DNA from: a virus
IMG/VR virus record: IMGVR_UViG_3300035698_029912
Coordinates: 1-23,940 of that record
Reading direction: 5' to 3' (one strand)
Length of the DNA: 23,940 bases
Part shown: positions 7,377 to 15,579 of the stretch, one piece after another
Numbering within the stretch: the stretch's first letter is position 1
Layout of the letters: each line of letters opens with the position of its first letter
The notes under the pieces: generated by a model
Databases searched by the model: none
What the model was told of the DNA's origin: nothing
What the model saw: the letters and a program-made list of their open reading frames with translations, nothing else
Made by a program: the position numbers and the translations under genes

Positions 7377-9362
7377 ATGTCAATAACAAAAGATAATTTT
7401 GTAGTAGTATACGTGTATGGTAATTTAAGTAGTGAAGAATTTGCTACTTATTATGCTAATACTCATGATATGGACACTTCAAATCAAGATCCTTCTGCAA
7501 GTAATGGAACTACTAGTAATGGAATATATTGGGAGGTTAATGGACAAACAGTTGGAATACAAATGAATATTACTACTGAGATATTGGGTTATGGTGATTT
7601 CTTAATAAATATAGAAGAACCTCTTTTAGAAGCTTTAAATTCTCCAGAATTAATGAGTAGAGAAATATGGGGAATAGTTTTAGGGTATAGGGTTCCAGGA
7701 GGTTTTAATTATGAAGGAGATGTATGCGATGTTTATATTGATTTGATTGATGAATTATCTCCTCCATTTTTACTTTCTTGTGGGACAGTAAGTGTGGTAG
7801 TTTCTGCAACTTCTAGATTATCTAGAATTAAACATACTTTCTCAGCAAAAAAAGAAAATAAAATATATAATAGACAGGTTTTTGAAAGGTTTGATGCCGA
7901 AGATGCAGAGCAACTTTTAATAGTATCAAGGATAGATGGTCCTACTTTATCATTCGCTAAAAACATTGTTGATAAAGCTGAGATATTAAATAAACAGTAT
8001 TTGGCAGAGGGTACTTTTTATATGGATCCTTATTCTGACAAAAGCACAACAGGGGCAGGAGTATATACTGATTCTTTATTAGACTTTTATGATAACATGT
8101 TGCCTACTTTAAATCTTAAAAGTTGGGTAACTACTTTTGTAGATCCTTATATAGATGCTACAATTCCTTATGTAGAAAATGATTCTTTTGTTTGGTCTTG
8201 GTTTTCAGATAGAGCTACTACCTCATTTTTTCAAAATACCAATGCTATTAGAACATTCTTTTATAATGCTGATTATGATGGAGGATTAACTATAAGAGAT
8301 GAAAGTGGAAAAACATGGCCATATTTAGCTTTAAATGCAGGATATGTTGCTACTGCTGGATCAATGTCTGACCCTACTATTCCTGGTTTTTTAGATCCTA
8401 ATGCATTTTTCTATTCTTTATTAAGAGGAGCAACAATAGGAGAATCATTTTATTTTAGTGTTCCTGATTTAGATTGGACAGTATCTTTATTTGGAGATCC
8501 ATTAACATCATGTTTTTTCCCAGGAGTGTCGATATCTCCTGAAACTGAAATAGGGGAGAATTATGTTTGGAATATGATGTCAGTTGATTTATCTAAAACA
8601 GCGGCTAATTTATATGAAAAAGAAAAAGAATTAAAAGAGATACTTTATGAAATGGTTGATCTTACTTCAGAAGGAGTGATAGAAGGATCTGATATTACTT
8701 CTAATACGGAATTTGTTGTACAAATGATGCCTTTTGCTAATCAGTTATATGAAAACAATCAATCAGTAGTATGGAATGGACATATATCGGCTCTTGTTGA
8801 TAAATTATTTGCTTTTCCTACTGCTCGGTATATAGGTGGAGATCGGCTATTCCGTTCACCAGATATTAATGATTATCTGTTAGAAAATGATTTTAAAGTT
8901 AGTAGATTGTTGGCTGATATCTCTTCTAGTTCTGAACCAATATTAGAAACTAATTTATTAGATGAAGGTTGGTGGCAATTCGAATTCACGCTTGAAGATA
9001 GTTCTTCTACCCAATATGTAAATTATCAATTTATATTAGAAGTATCAGAGAACGAAGATTTTGATGATAATATAAATCCTAGTGTAGGAGGGACAAATAT
9101 TATTTTTACTAAAAATAGTTTTGACATAACTAATTGGACTTATGAGAAAGAAAAAGAAACTTTTGTTCCTATAACATATAACGGAGTTAGTTCTAGTTAT
9201 ATAGGAAGAAGAATTATTTATGAAAGTATATTAGATCCTCTTATTGGAGTAAATGAATACTTAACAAGGGGGAAAACATATTATTTTAGAATTACACAAT
9301 ATAATATAGAAACTTTAGAAGAATATAATACTAGGGAGTATAGTAGTATAATATATAGTTAA
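7377..9362 (+). CDS. TIGR03790-like protein with FN3-like C-terminus
   Basis: Residues 1-385 follow the order of the uncharacterised TIGR03790 family, known mainly from planctomycete-type bacteria. It has an opening strand then 'FATYYANTH', WGIVLGYRVPGG (98-109, the GVP strand), DLIDEL, VSRIDGPTLSFAKNIVD (183-199), GYVATAGSMSDPTIPGFLDP (322-341), a 'LLRGATIGES' helix and LDWTVSLFGDPLT (365-377). About 390-500 is mixed helical. Residues about 510-661 look like a fibronectin-III-like domain (YQFILEVSENEDF, YIGRRIIYES, GKTYYFRITQYN). No signal peptide is visible, unlike what I would expect of secreted bacterial homologues. Position beside the SGNH hydrolase and ahead of terL suggests a virion or baseplate-attached role. 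The biochemical function of the family is unknown. The Shine-Dalgarno is weak. Confidence 0.75.
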   Translation: MSITKDNFVVVYVYGNLSSEEFATYYANTHDMDTSNQDPSASNGTTSNGIYWEVNGQTVGIQMNITTEILGYGDFLINIEEPLLEALNSPELMSREIWGIVLGYRVPGGFNYEGDVCDVYIDLIDELSPPFLLSCGTVSVVVSATSRLSRIKHTFSAKKENKIYNRQVFERFDAEDAEQLLIVSRIDGPTLSFAKNIVDKAEILNKQYLAEGTFYMDPYSDKSTTGAGVYTDSLLDFYDNMLPTLNLKSWVTTFVDPYIDATIPYVENDSFVWSWFSDRATTSFFQNTNAIRTFFYNADYDGGLTIRDESGKTWPYLALNAGYVATAGSMSDPTIPGFLDPNAFFYSLLRGATIGESFYFSVPDLDWTVSLFGDPLTSCFFPGVSISPETEIGENYVWNMMSVDLSKTAANLYEKEKELKEILYEMVDLTSEGVIEGSDITSNTEFVVQMMPFANQLYENNQSVVWNGHISALVDKLFAFPTARYIGGDRLFRSPDINDYLLENDFKVSRLLADISSSSEPILETNLLDEGWWQFEFTLEDSSSTQYVNYQFILEVSENEDFDDNINPSVGGTNIIFTKNSFDITNWTYEKEKETFVPITYNGVSSSYIGRRIIYESILDPLIGVNEYLTRGKTYYFRITQYNIETLEEYNTREYSSIIYS

Positions 9363-9363
9363 A

Positions 9364-9750
9364 ATGATTTCAATAAATTTTTACAAAACGATAACAGATT
9401 TAATAAATAATGCTCAGGATAGAGGTTCAGATATAGTTTCTAATGTTGACCAAATAGCAACAGATATATCTAATTCAGAAATACCAGAAGTTGATATCGA
9501 AAGACAAAGATTAGAGAGCCAAATATCTACTACATCAAATGTTCTTGAATCAAGGCATAATTCTTATACTCCTCAAATGACAGATTTTGTGTTTCAACTA
9601 CAAACATATATAACTAATAATTATTCTTCTGTAAATAATTATCTTTCTGATAATAATATAAAAGTGAAACCTGTTTTTGCAGAGATATCTGCCTATGTGG
9701 GATTCCTTATTGACCATAGTAATATCGAGGGTTGGTCTCCTTCTGCTTAA
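9364..9750 (+). CDS. Small helical protein upstream of terL
   Basis: I do not recognise this 128-aa protein. It is predominantly helical, with a heptad-like hydrophobic pattern over about residues 5-100 and few prolines, which is consistent with a coiled coil. It starts one nucleotide after the stop of the TIGR03790-like gene, with no room for its own leader, so it is probably translated by coupling. It ends 17 nt before terL. A tail, baseplate or terminase-associated role (for example a small terminase subunit) is possible from position. No DNA-binding helix-turn-helix is obvious. Confidence 0.65.
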   Translation: MISINFYKTITDLINNAQDRGSDIVSNVDQIATDISNSEIPEVDIERQRLESQISTTSNVLESRHNSYTPQMTDFVFQLQTYITNNYSSVNNYLSDNNIKVKPVFAEISAYVGFLIDHSNIEGWSPSA

Positions 9751-9767
9751 ATTTTAAAAGGGAAAGA

Positions 9768-11675
9768 ATGGCTAAAGAAAAACAATATATAGGAGATTTG
9801 ATTGATGATATACAATTAGATCTTAAAGATAATACAGTAAGAAAAATACCAGATATCATTACATTTGTAGAAGCTAAGGAATGGTTAGGTTTGTCTCATC
9901 GTGCAGCAAATCCTATTTATTTATATACTGTGCAAAGAATAATGTTAAAAACATTTTATAGAGGAAGTATTGGAAATGAGAATATAGAATTAACAGATAT
10001 AGAGATAAAATTACTTAAAGAAATAGGACTAGATGATAATAGTCATGGAAATGTTATAGAAAAATATAATAATGGAAATTTATTTAGAGAATTAGTATTA
10101 GTATGGGGAAGAAGAGCTAGTAAGGATTTTGTAACTTCTATTATAGCCGCTTATGAGGCTATGAAATTATTAGAATGTCCTGGTGGAAATCCTTATGCTA
10201 TGTATGAATTATCTTCTGCTAATACTATTAACATTCTTATTGTAGCTAACTCTAAACCTCAATCTAATATTGCTTTCTCAGAAATAAGAGAAAAAATATT
10301 TCATAGTGAATATTTTAAAGATAAATATATTAAAGAGGGTATTGGAGCTGGGGCTATTTATCTTTTAACTCCACAAGATAAAATAGATAATAAAGAATTT
10401 AAAGAAAAAGGGCTACCTCAGAAAAAAGGGTCTATAGGTATTATTGTTGGGCATAGTAACTCTGACTCATTACTTGGTATGGGATGTATCGTTCTTATTC
10501 TTGATGAGGTTGCTTCTTATAAAACAACAGGAGGGTCATCATCTGGAGACCGTATTTATGCTGCTCTTACTCCTACTGTTCAGACATACGTTAGGAAAAC
10601 ATATGTTAAAGATGAAAAAGGAGAATTTGTTTATAACGAACATAATCAAAGAATCATAAAAGAAAGAATTTATGATGGTAAGATAATTAGTATTTCTTCT
10701 CCAAGAGCTAAAGAAGGAAAATTTTATCAGTTATTTAATGAGGCCTGTAATGTTCCTACTAGACTTGTAATGAGGATAGCTACATGGGATGTAAATCCTT
10801 CTCATACTAGAAAGTCTTTGAGAGATGATAATAACAGTATGTCAGAGACTGAATTCAATATGGAATTTGGTGCTGAATTTAGTGGAACAGGATTGGAAAG
10901 CTTTTTCACGGAAGAACAAATAAAGCCGTGTTTCCTTGGTCATAATTTACAAAATATAACAATGGGGTCTACTGGAAAAACTTATTTTGTGCATTTAGAC
11001 CCAGCTACTTCAAGTCATAATTATGCATTAGTTGTGCTTCATAAGGAAGTATATATGAATCCGGCTACTCAAAAAGCCGATTATAGAATAGTTGTTGATC
11101 ATATTAAATATTGGCAACCTATAAAAGGGCCGATTAACCCTAATGAAGTTATGCAATATGTTATAGGTTTAAAACATAAATTTCATATAGGATTGATTAC
11201 TTATGATTCTTGGGCCTCTCAAGAAAGTATTTTAAAAATGAGAAAAGCAGGAATTCCTAATAAAGAAACAAAATTTACAGGTATTTATAAATTTAAAATT
11301 TATAAAGAATTAGAGACTTTAGTAAATACAGGAAGATTATTTATTCCTTACGAACATCTTTTATATAATGAAATGATAGAATTGCAAAGAAAATTTACAC
11401 CTACTGGTTTTAAAATTCTTCCTAAAAAAGATGGAGATGGGGTTAAGTCTGATGATGTCGTGGATTGTGTTGCAGGAGCTGCTTATATCGCAATAGAAAA
11501 ACAAATGAAAGGATTGCCTCATTCTAGACTGGTTAATTTCGGAGACCTTAGTGGGAATAATACTGTTTGGAAGAATATGCAGGGAGGAGTGATTGGAGTT
11601 GGTAGCGGACAAAAAGTCGCTGCTTCATTGGAAAACAGAAGTAGATTATGGAAAGATATCCATAGAGGAAGATAA
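9768..11675 (+). CDS. terL: Terminase large subunit
   Basis: This is the ATP-driven DNA packaging motor and headful/cos nuclease. I place the start at ATG 9768 because AAAAGGGAAAGA lies just before it; an in-frame TTG at 9732 inside the previous gene is unlikely. The ATPase domain has a Walker A-like LVWGRRASKDF (K119), Walker B CIVLILDEVA (D246, E247) and a coupling motif ISSPRAKEGKF. The C-terminal RNase H-like nuclease has VHLDPATSSHNYA (D411), ITYDSWAS (D480) and KSDDVVDCVAGAA (D562/D563). The Walker A is unusual: the Gly before the Lys is Ser and the following Ser/Thr is Asp. At 635 residues it fits a large-phage terminase. Confidence 0.93.
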   Translation: MAKEKQYIGDLIDDIQLDLKDNTVRKIPDIITFVEAKEWLGLSHRAANPIYLYTVQRIMLKTFYRGSIGNENIELTDIEIKLLKEIGLDDNSHGNVIEKYNNGNLFRELVLVWGRRASKDFVTSIIAAYEAMKLLECPGGNPYAMYELSSANTINILIVANSKPQSNIAFSEIREKIFHSEYFKDKYIKEGIGAGAIYLLTPQDKIDNKEFKEKGLPQKKGSIGIIVGHSNSDSLLGMGCIVLILDEVASYKTTGGSSSGDRIYAALTPTVQTYVRKTYVKDEKGEFVYNEHNQRIIKERIYDGKIISISSPRAKEGKFYQLFNEACNVPTRLVMRIATWDVNPSHTRKSLRDDNNSMSETEFNMEFGAEFSGTGLESFFTEEQIKPCFLGHNLQNITMGSTGKTYFVHLDPATSSHNYALVVLHKEVYMNPATQKADYRIVVDHIKYWQPIKGPINPNEVMQYVIGLKHKFHIGLITYDSWASQESILKMRKAGIPNKETKFTGIYKFKIYKELETLVNTGRLFIPYEHLLYNEMIELQRKFTPTGFKILPKKDGDGVKSDDVVDCVAGAAYIAIEKQMKGLPHSRLVNFGDLSGNNTVWKNMQGGVIGVGSGQKVAASLENRSRLWKDIHRGR

Positions 11676-11744
11676 AATAAAAAGGATTTTATTAAAAAAA
11701 ATAAAATATAAATATAACTTTTAATATATCTAGAGGATTATAAA

Positions 11745-12545
11745 ATGAAAAAATTTAATTTAAGAAAAAAAGCTAGTTCAAAAGATTATTCTATAGCTGA
11801 CAAAACATTAGATAAGAATAGAAAAGATATGAACCTATCTAGTGGACAACAAGGAGTAGTAGAAAAAAATATAAATCTTAGTTTGCCAATTAAGGACAAA
11901 GATAATACCGTTCCTTTTGAAAAACAACTAGAAGCAGAAAGAAAAAATGAAACAAAGGTTTCTATTATAGAATCTAGCATGAGTAAAGAAGAAGTGAATT
12001 TTGGAGACAAAACAGAAGGTGCAATACCCATTAATGTTAAAACAGAAGAATACAATCAAGATCATCTAAAAGATTTTAAAAGCGCAGAAGATAAATCTAA
12101 ATTAGATACTGGATTCTGGGATAAATATGTTGGAGTTCAGTTAGAAGGAGAAGGGTTTCCTACAAAAATTGATAATAATATCCCTGCTTCTACTAGTCAA
12201 TTACAAGATAATCCTGATAGATTTAAAGGAAAATCAGTTGATAAAATGATTATGGCTTCTATTAAAGATGCTGATGCAATGTTATTTCATATTTACTCTC
12301 TAGCTGCTAAATCAAATAGAGAACTTAATGATAGAGAACAACAACAAATAATTGATATTAATTCAGGCAAAATGAGATTAATTAGAGAAGCAAGAGTTCC
12401 TGTAGGTTATTCTCCAGGAGTAAAAATTACAGAAGGAAAAAGAGGAGAAGGAGTTGTTTCTGAAAACGGACAAGTAATAGACACTCTTCCTAGTGTAGTA
12501 GAGGCAAAAACTAATTACCCAGAAGGGGAAATTAATAATGCCTAA
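11745..12545 (+). CDS. Hypothetical hydrophilic protein after terL
   Basis: This is a 266-aa charged protein of unknown function. The N-terminus (MKKFNLRKKAS) is basic and similar in style to the short MK-type leaders of the later genes. Residues 1-90 are low complexity and probably disordered. The more ordered part includes SAEDKSKLDTGFWDKYVGVQ (about 113-132), a DRFKGKSVDKMIMAS segment and a helix DADAMLFHIYSLAAKSNREL. It looks like a conserved large-phage protein, and its place between terL and the following small genes suggests a head or connector-related role. The AGAGGA at 11731-11736 is an adequate Shine-Dalgarno. The stop overlaps the next start by 8 nt. Confidence 0.7.
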   Translation: MKKFNLRKKASSKDYSIADKTLDKNRKDMNLSSGQQGVVEKNINLSLPIKDKDNTVPFEKQLEAERKNETKVSIIESSMSKEEVNFGDKTEGAIPINVKTEEYNQDHLKDFKSAEDKSKLDTGFWDKYVGVQLEGEGFPTKIDNNIPASTSQLQDNPDRFKGKSVDKMIMASIKDADAMLFHIYSLAAKSNRELNDREQQQIIDINSGKMRLIREARVPVGYSPGVKITEGKRGEGVVSENGQVIDTLPSVVEAKTNYPEGEINNA

Positions 12546-12729
12546 TTGGTATAATAGACAACAACGAAGTAAATCTAGATATTCTTTTTCTGCTGAAGGA
12601 GATATTTTTGTAGAAGAACAAGAAGACAAAGAAAGAGAAAAATATGAAGCAGAAGAAAAACTTACTAATAATTTACCATCAGGAGTTAGAATTAATAATC
12701 ACAATATAGAACCTTATAGCCTTACATAA
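12538..12729 (+). CDS. Hypothetical 63-aa protein, MxNWY type
   Basis: This small polar protein is of unknown function. Its N-terminus MPNWYNRQQ resembles that of the next gene product (MSNWYKKSW). The middle is strongly charged (QEDKEREKYEAEEKL) and likely a short helix. It overlaps the upstream gene by 8 nt and the downstream gene by 1 nt (TAATG), so all three are probably one translational unit. That tight coupling is the main support that it is a real gene. Confidence 0.6.
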   Translation: MPNWYNRQQRSKSRYSFSAEGDIFVEEQEDKEREKYEAEEKLTNNLPSGVRINNHNIEPYSLT

Positions 12730-13181
12730 TGAGCAATTGGTATAAAAAATCTTGGAATCATGGTATTCCTTTAATGGACGAATATAGCGAAGGTCGCCGT
12801 CCGCCTTCTTCTAATCATAAAAAAGATCCTCGTAGTTTAGTTAATGCAAGACCAGAATTCGGTGGGAATAAAAGACCTGGGTATCCTAAGGGGATTAGTG
12901 CTGATCCTGATAATGAAGATACTTCTGATTATGAAAAAATACATGGTAGAATACCAGGAGAAGCTGTCTTAATGGATGATGGAGGAGATAGCCATGATGG
13001 ATTGGGAGATAGATTTGTATCTCAAGATGAGTTTAACACCGATAATGATAAATTACCAATAGCAGTGCAAAATGAATCTGTTAGACTGGACAATAGCTCT
13101 ATCGGACCTCATAATATGCAAGGAAATAATCTTTTTAATAGAATTAAGAAAAAAACTACTATAAAAGGGTTAAAAATGTAA
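12729..13181 (+). CDS. Hypothetical 150-aa protein, MxNWY type
   Basis: This unrecognised protein is Gly-, Pro-, Asp- and Asn-rich, probably largely extended. It starts with MSNWYKKSWNHGIPLMDEYS, which shares the N-W-Y start with the gene before it, and ends in a basic stretch (RIKKKTTIKGLKM). It contains an acidic centre with GEAVLMDDGGDS. Several Arg codons near the start are CGN, in contrast to the AGA-dominated neighbours. It is the last gene before the terminator at 13205, so it closes the terL transcription unit. A virion role is inferred from position only. Confidence 0.65.
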   Translation: MSNWYKKSWNHGIPLMDEYSEGRRPPSSNHKKDPRSLVNARPEFGGNKRPGYPKGISADPDNEDTSDYEKIHGRIPGEAVLMDDGGDSHDGLGDRFVSQDEFNTDNDKLPIAVQNESVRLDNSSIGPHNMQGNNLFNRIKKKTTIKGLKM

Positions 13182-13204
13182 TTTATTTTAATATTTTTAA
13201 TTTG

Positions 13205-13236
13205 AAAGCTACTGATATTTATATTAGTGGCTTTTT
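13205..13236 (+). terminator. Intrinsic terminator closing the terL unit
   Basis: A 13-bp stem with two G-T wobble pairs (13205-13217 with 13222-13234) has a 4-nt loop (TTTA) and is followed by a short T run within CTTTTTT. It lies about 25 nt after the stop at 13181 and is weaker than the two upstream terminators. Confidence 0.8.
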
Positions 13237-13304
13237 TAATATAAAAAAAGAAATATTCCGATAAATAATGGGTTGTGATTTATTTAAAAAATAAGGAGAA
13301 ATAG

Positions 13305-14273
13305 ATGATTTTTAAAGTATCTAAGGAATTTAAAGGTAGTTGTGTATTAAAAACTATAAATACAGTTATTTGGGCAGGTATGACTATCTCAATTGATGGT
13401 AATGATTTATATGGTTCTGATGTTAAAACAGTTATTAATAAAGGCATATTAGTACCTGTTAATGAAAAATATAGTGCGGAAATGCAAGAAACAGAACCAT
13501 ATGTCAATATTACAAACAATACAGATAAAACTTTAGTGTTAGGTAGTCTTATCTTAAGGGCATCTTCTACGTTAATGATTAGTAAGGATATTGCAAATAG
13601 TCATCATATTTTATCTGCAATAGAAAATAAATTAGTAAAAATTACTCCTTATGTTAACCCATCTAGTAAAAAAATTAAAACTACTAAAAAGAAGAAAGTA
13701 ACTAAAAAGAAAGTTATAAAGAAAAAAATATCCAAAAAGAAAGTTGTAAAAGAGGCAGATAAAAAGCCTGCAACTCCTAAAACAGGAGAAGATAGGAAAG
13801 TTACTCCTGTTGTATGGAATTTTAAAACTAAAGAAACAGAAATAGCTCCAACAGTTCCTAGATCAATTGATGAAGGAGAGGTAGAAAGTGATGAAAAAAT
13901 AAAAGAAATAAATTTTATTGATAAAAAAGAAGAAAATACTAAAAAGAAAACAAAGAAAAAAACGACTAAAAGAAAAAAGACTAAGAGAAAAAAAACTAAG
14001 AGAAAAAAAACAACTAAGAAAAAAACAAAAAAAAAGGAAATAGGCACTAAAAAAAAGAAAGTAAAGACAATAGAGCCTGTAGGAGAAGAAAAACTTCCTA
14101 AGACTATTGTTGATGCTGCTATAGAGTTAGATAGTAGAGGTAATCCAATTGGAGGAAAACCCTCTGATACTCTACAACATATGATAGATGTTTTAGATGG
14201 ACCAAAAGATGCTAGTTTTGTTGACAACGAACAGGCTCATAAAAGGTATAATAATAGAACTGATATGGGATAG
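13305..14273 (+). CDS. Protein with H1-histone-like Lys-rich tail
   Basis: Residues 1-118 form a beta-rich globular domain (MIFKVSKEFKGSCVLKT; YVNITNNTDKTLVLGSLILR) of unknown family. From about 122 onward it has two long Lys/Thr-rich segments built from KKKVTKKK- and TKRKK-type units, split by a normal-looking linker (about 160-205). A short ordered C-terminus follows, with SDTLQHMIDVLDGPKDASF. The Lys-rich part resembles eukaryotic H1 and bacterial KKK/AKP-type nucleoid proteins, so nonspecific DNA binding or charge neutralisation in the head is the likely function. The upstream AAGGAG is strong. The long reverse-strand reading frame across this region merely mirrors the Lys codons. Confidence 0.75.
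   Translation: MIFKVSKEFKGSCVLKTINTVIWAGMTISIDGNDLYGSDVKTVINKGILVPVNEKYSAEMQETEPYVNITNNTDKTLVLGSLILRASSTLMISKDIANSHHILSAIENKLVKITPYVNPSSKKIKTTKKKKVTKKKVIKKKISKKKVVKEADKKPATPKTGEDRKVTPVVWNFKTKETEIAPTVPRSIDEGEVESDEKIKEINFIDKKEENTKKKTKKKTTKRKKTKRKKTKRKKTTKKKTKKKEIGTKKKKVKTIEPVGEEKLPKTIVDAAIELDSRGNPIGGKPSDTLQHMIDVLDGPKDASFVDNEQAHKRYNNRTDMG
13965..14009 (+). repeat. 15-nt tandem repeat, 3 copies, encoding TKRKK
   Basis: Units at 13965-13979, 13980-13994 and 13995-14009 follow the pattern ACTAARAGAAAAAAR. The last two are identical. Each encodes the pentapeptide T-K-R-K-K, so copy number can change without breaking the frame. Confidence 0.85.
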
Positions 14274-15055
14274 TGCTTATGGATGCCTGGACCTTACTAG
14301 GTAAAGAGTTAAAATATTATGGCATTGAGTTAATAAATAATAAAAAATGCCGAATAATGGACGAAAATGGAAAAACAGAAACACAAGGTGTTATAAAGAC
14401 TGTTCGCACACTGAATAACTATATAAAAAAACAAAAGAAAATGCTTTTGTCTTTATGGAATGAAATGATAGATGTTCTTGACTATAGAGATGATAAATCT
14501 GAAATTATAGATGATAAAATGATAAATCTTTTTATATTTTCTTTAAAAGATTTAGAAAAATATCTTTTGTGTTTTGAAAAACGAGAAAATTCTAAATATG
14601 ATATATCTATTTCTTTAGCTCTTTCCAGAGATATTAAATCATTTAATAAAAAACAAATTTATGCAATTCCAGATTATAAAATTTCTATTGATTGGATTAG
14701 TAGAAACATTAATAGATTATTATATATTTCTAAAATGTTAGCTTTTGCCTCAATGGGTAAAAAAAGAGTATCTCAATATGATATAAAAACAGCAAAAGGA
14801 ATATCAGGGCCATGGGCTCATTTAGATTTACCTATGCTAGAACGTGTTTTTCCTTTTGGAAATAGTATTGAGGAAAGAGAAGTAGGTAAAAAAAATCAAA
14901 GAAGGTATAGAGATGGACTAATGAATTATAACAATGACGGAAAAGTAGGTGATGGGTATTATTGGAGAGAATTAAAGAATGAACCTTTTGAGTGGGCTGA
15001 TCGTGATTCTGAAGACCCTTACCCAAGCAGGAAGCAATTAAGTGGAAGAGGATAA
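14273..15055 (+). CDS. Hypothetical conserved-looking phage protein
   Basis: This is a 260-aa protein of unknown function. The first 170 residues are mainly helical (NNYIKKQKKMLLSLWNEMID; ISRNINRLLYISKMLAFASM). The C-terminal 90 residues carry an aromatic, motif-like region: GISGPWAHLDLPMLERVFPF (about 175-194), then QRRYRDGLMNYNNDGKVGDG, then YYWRELKNEPFEWADR. That strongly patterned C-terminus suggests a specific virion interaction. Start choice: the GTG at 14273 overlaps the previous TAG by one base, while an in-frame ATG at 14279 would shorten the protein by two residues. Either is possible. Confidence 0.7.
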   Translation: MLMDAWTLLGKELKYYGIELINNKKCRIMDENGKTETQGVIKTVRTLNNYIKKQKKMLLSLWNEMIDVLDYRDDKSEIIDDKMINLFIFSLKDLEKYLLCFEKRENSKYDISISLALSRDIKSFNKKQIYAIPDYKISIDWISRNINRLLYISKMLAFASMGKKRVSQYDIKTAKGISGPWAHLDLPMLERVFPFGNSIEEREVGKKNQRRYRDGLMNYNNDGKVGDGYYWRELKNEPFEWADRDSEDPYPSRKQLSGRG

Positions 15056-15175
15056 TATCTAAGAAATAAGCTCTTTGAAATGTAAAAAATAATAAAATTT
15101 GTTAGATAATTAAAGGATTTTAAAAAAATATATGGAACTTTATAAATAGAAGATAGTTAATTTATGGAGTTTGAG

Positions 15176-15472
15176 ATGAGTATTGTTAAAGAGTTGATGA
15201 AAAGTTGCAAGTATTGTGGTAAAGAATTTAGATCTAATAGTAAAAGAAGAATTTATTGCTCTGATGAGTGTTTTGAAAATTTTCAAAGAGATAGAAGGAG
15301 AAAGTATAGCAGAGACAATAAAGAAGTGATTTATAAGAGAAGAACTACATGTAAATATTGCAAAAATAAATTTAAGATGAAAGAATTAGAAGAAAGATGT
15401 TGTGAGAATGAAGATTGTAAAAAGAAGAAAAAAGAAGAAAAGCACAAAAGCAATATTACAATAACAATATAA
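15176..15472 (+). CDS. Zinc-finger half of a split HNH gene
   Basis: I choose ATG 15176 over ATG 15164 because GGAG at 15166-15169 then sits about 6 nt upstream. The product has two Cys-rich finger-like modules: CKYCGKEF with YCSDEC, and CKYCKNKF with CCENEDC. Both are followed by a strongly basic stretch, and the frame then stops at 15470-15472. Just before that stop, the -1 frame (open from 15421) continues without interruption into the HNH nuclease at 15580-15858. The two halves therefore look like one DNA-binding-plus-nuclease gene broken by a frame change in the purine run at 15419-15441. It could be a mutation, an assembly error or programmed slippage. Confidence 0.65.
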   Translation: MSIVKELMKSCKYCGKEFRSNSKRRIYCSDECFENFQRDRRRKYSRDNKEVIYKRRTTCKYCKNKFKMKELEERCCENEDCKKKKKEEKHKSNITITI

Positions 15473-15579
15473 AAAAGACTACAAAAAAGTTTAAAAAACA
15501 AGATGCCGAAAATAGTAGAAACTATAGAAAAATTCATAGAAAAGAATTAAATATTAGAAAACAATCTAGAAGTAGAGAG

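Noticed and set aside
10444-10659. A second + strand frame inside terL
   Set aside because: It is an out-of-frame shadow of the terminase ATPase domain, Leu-rich and lacking a ribosome binding site.
13649-14227. A 192-codon reverse-strand reading frame
   Set aside because: It is the mirror of the Lys-rich repeats on the + strand and gives a Phe/Val-rich low-complexity protein with no motif or Shine-Dalgarno.
15141-15148. TATAAATA ahead of the zinc-finger gene
   Set aside because: The octamer recurs by chance at this base composition, also inside coding sequence, and no terminator precedes it here.
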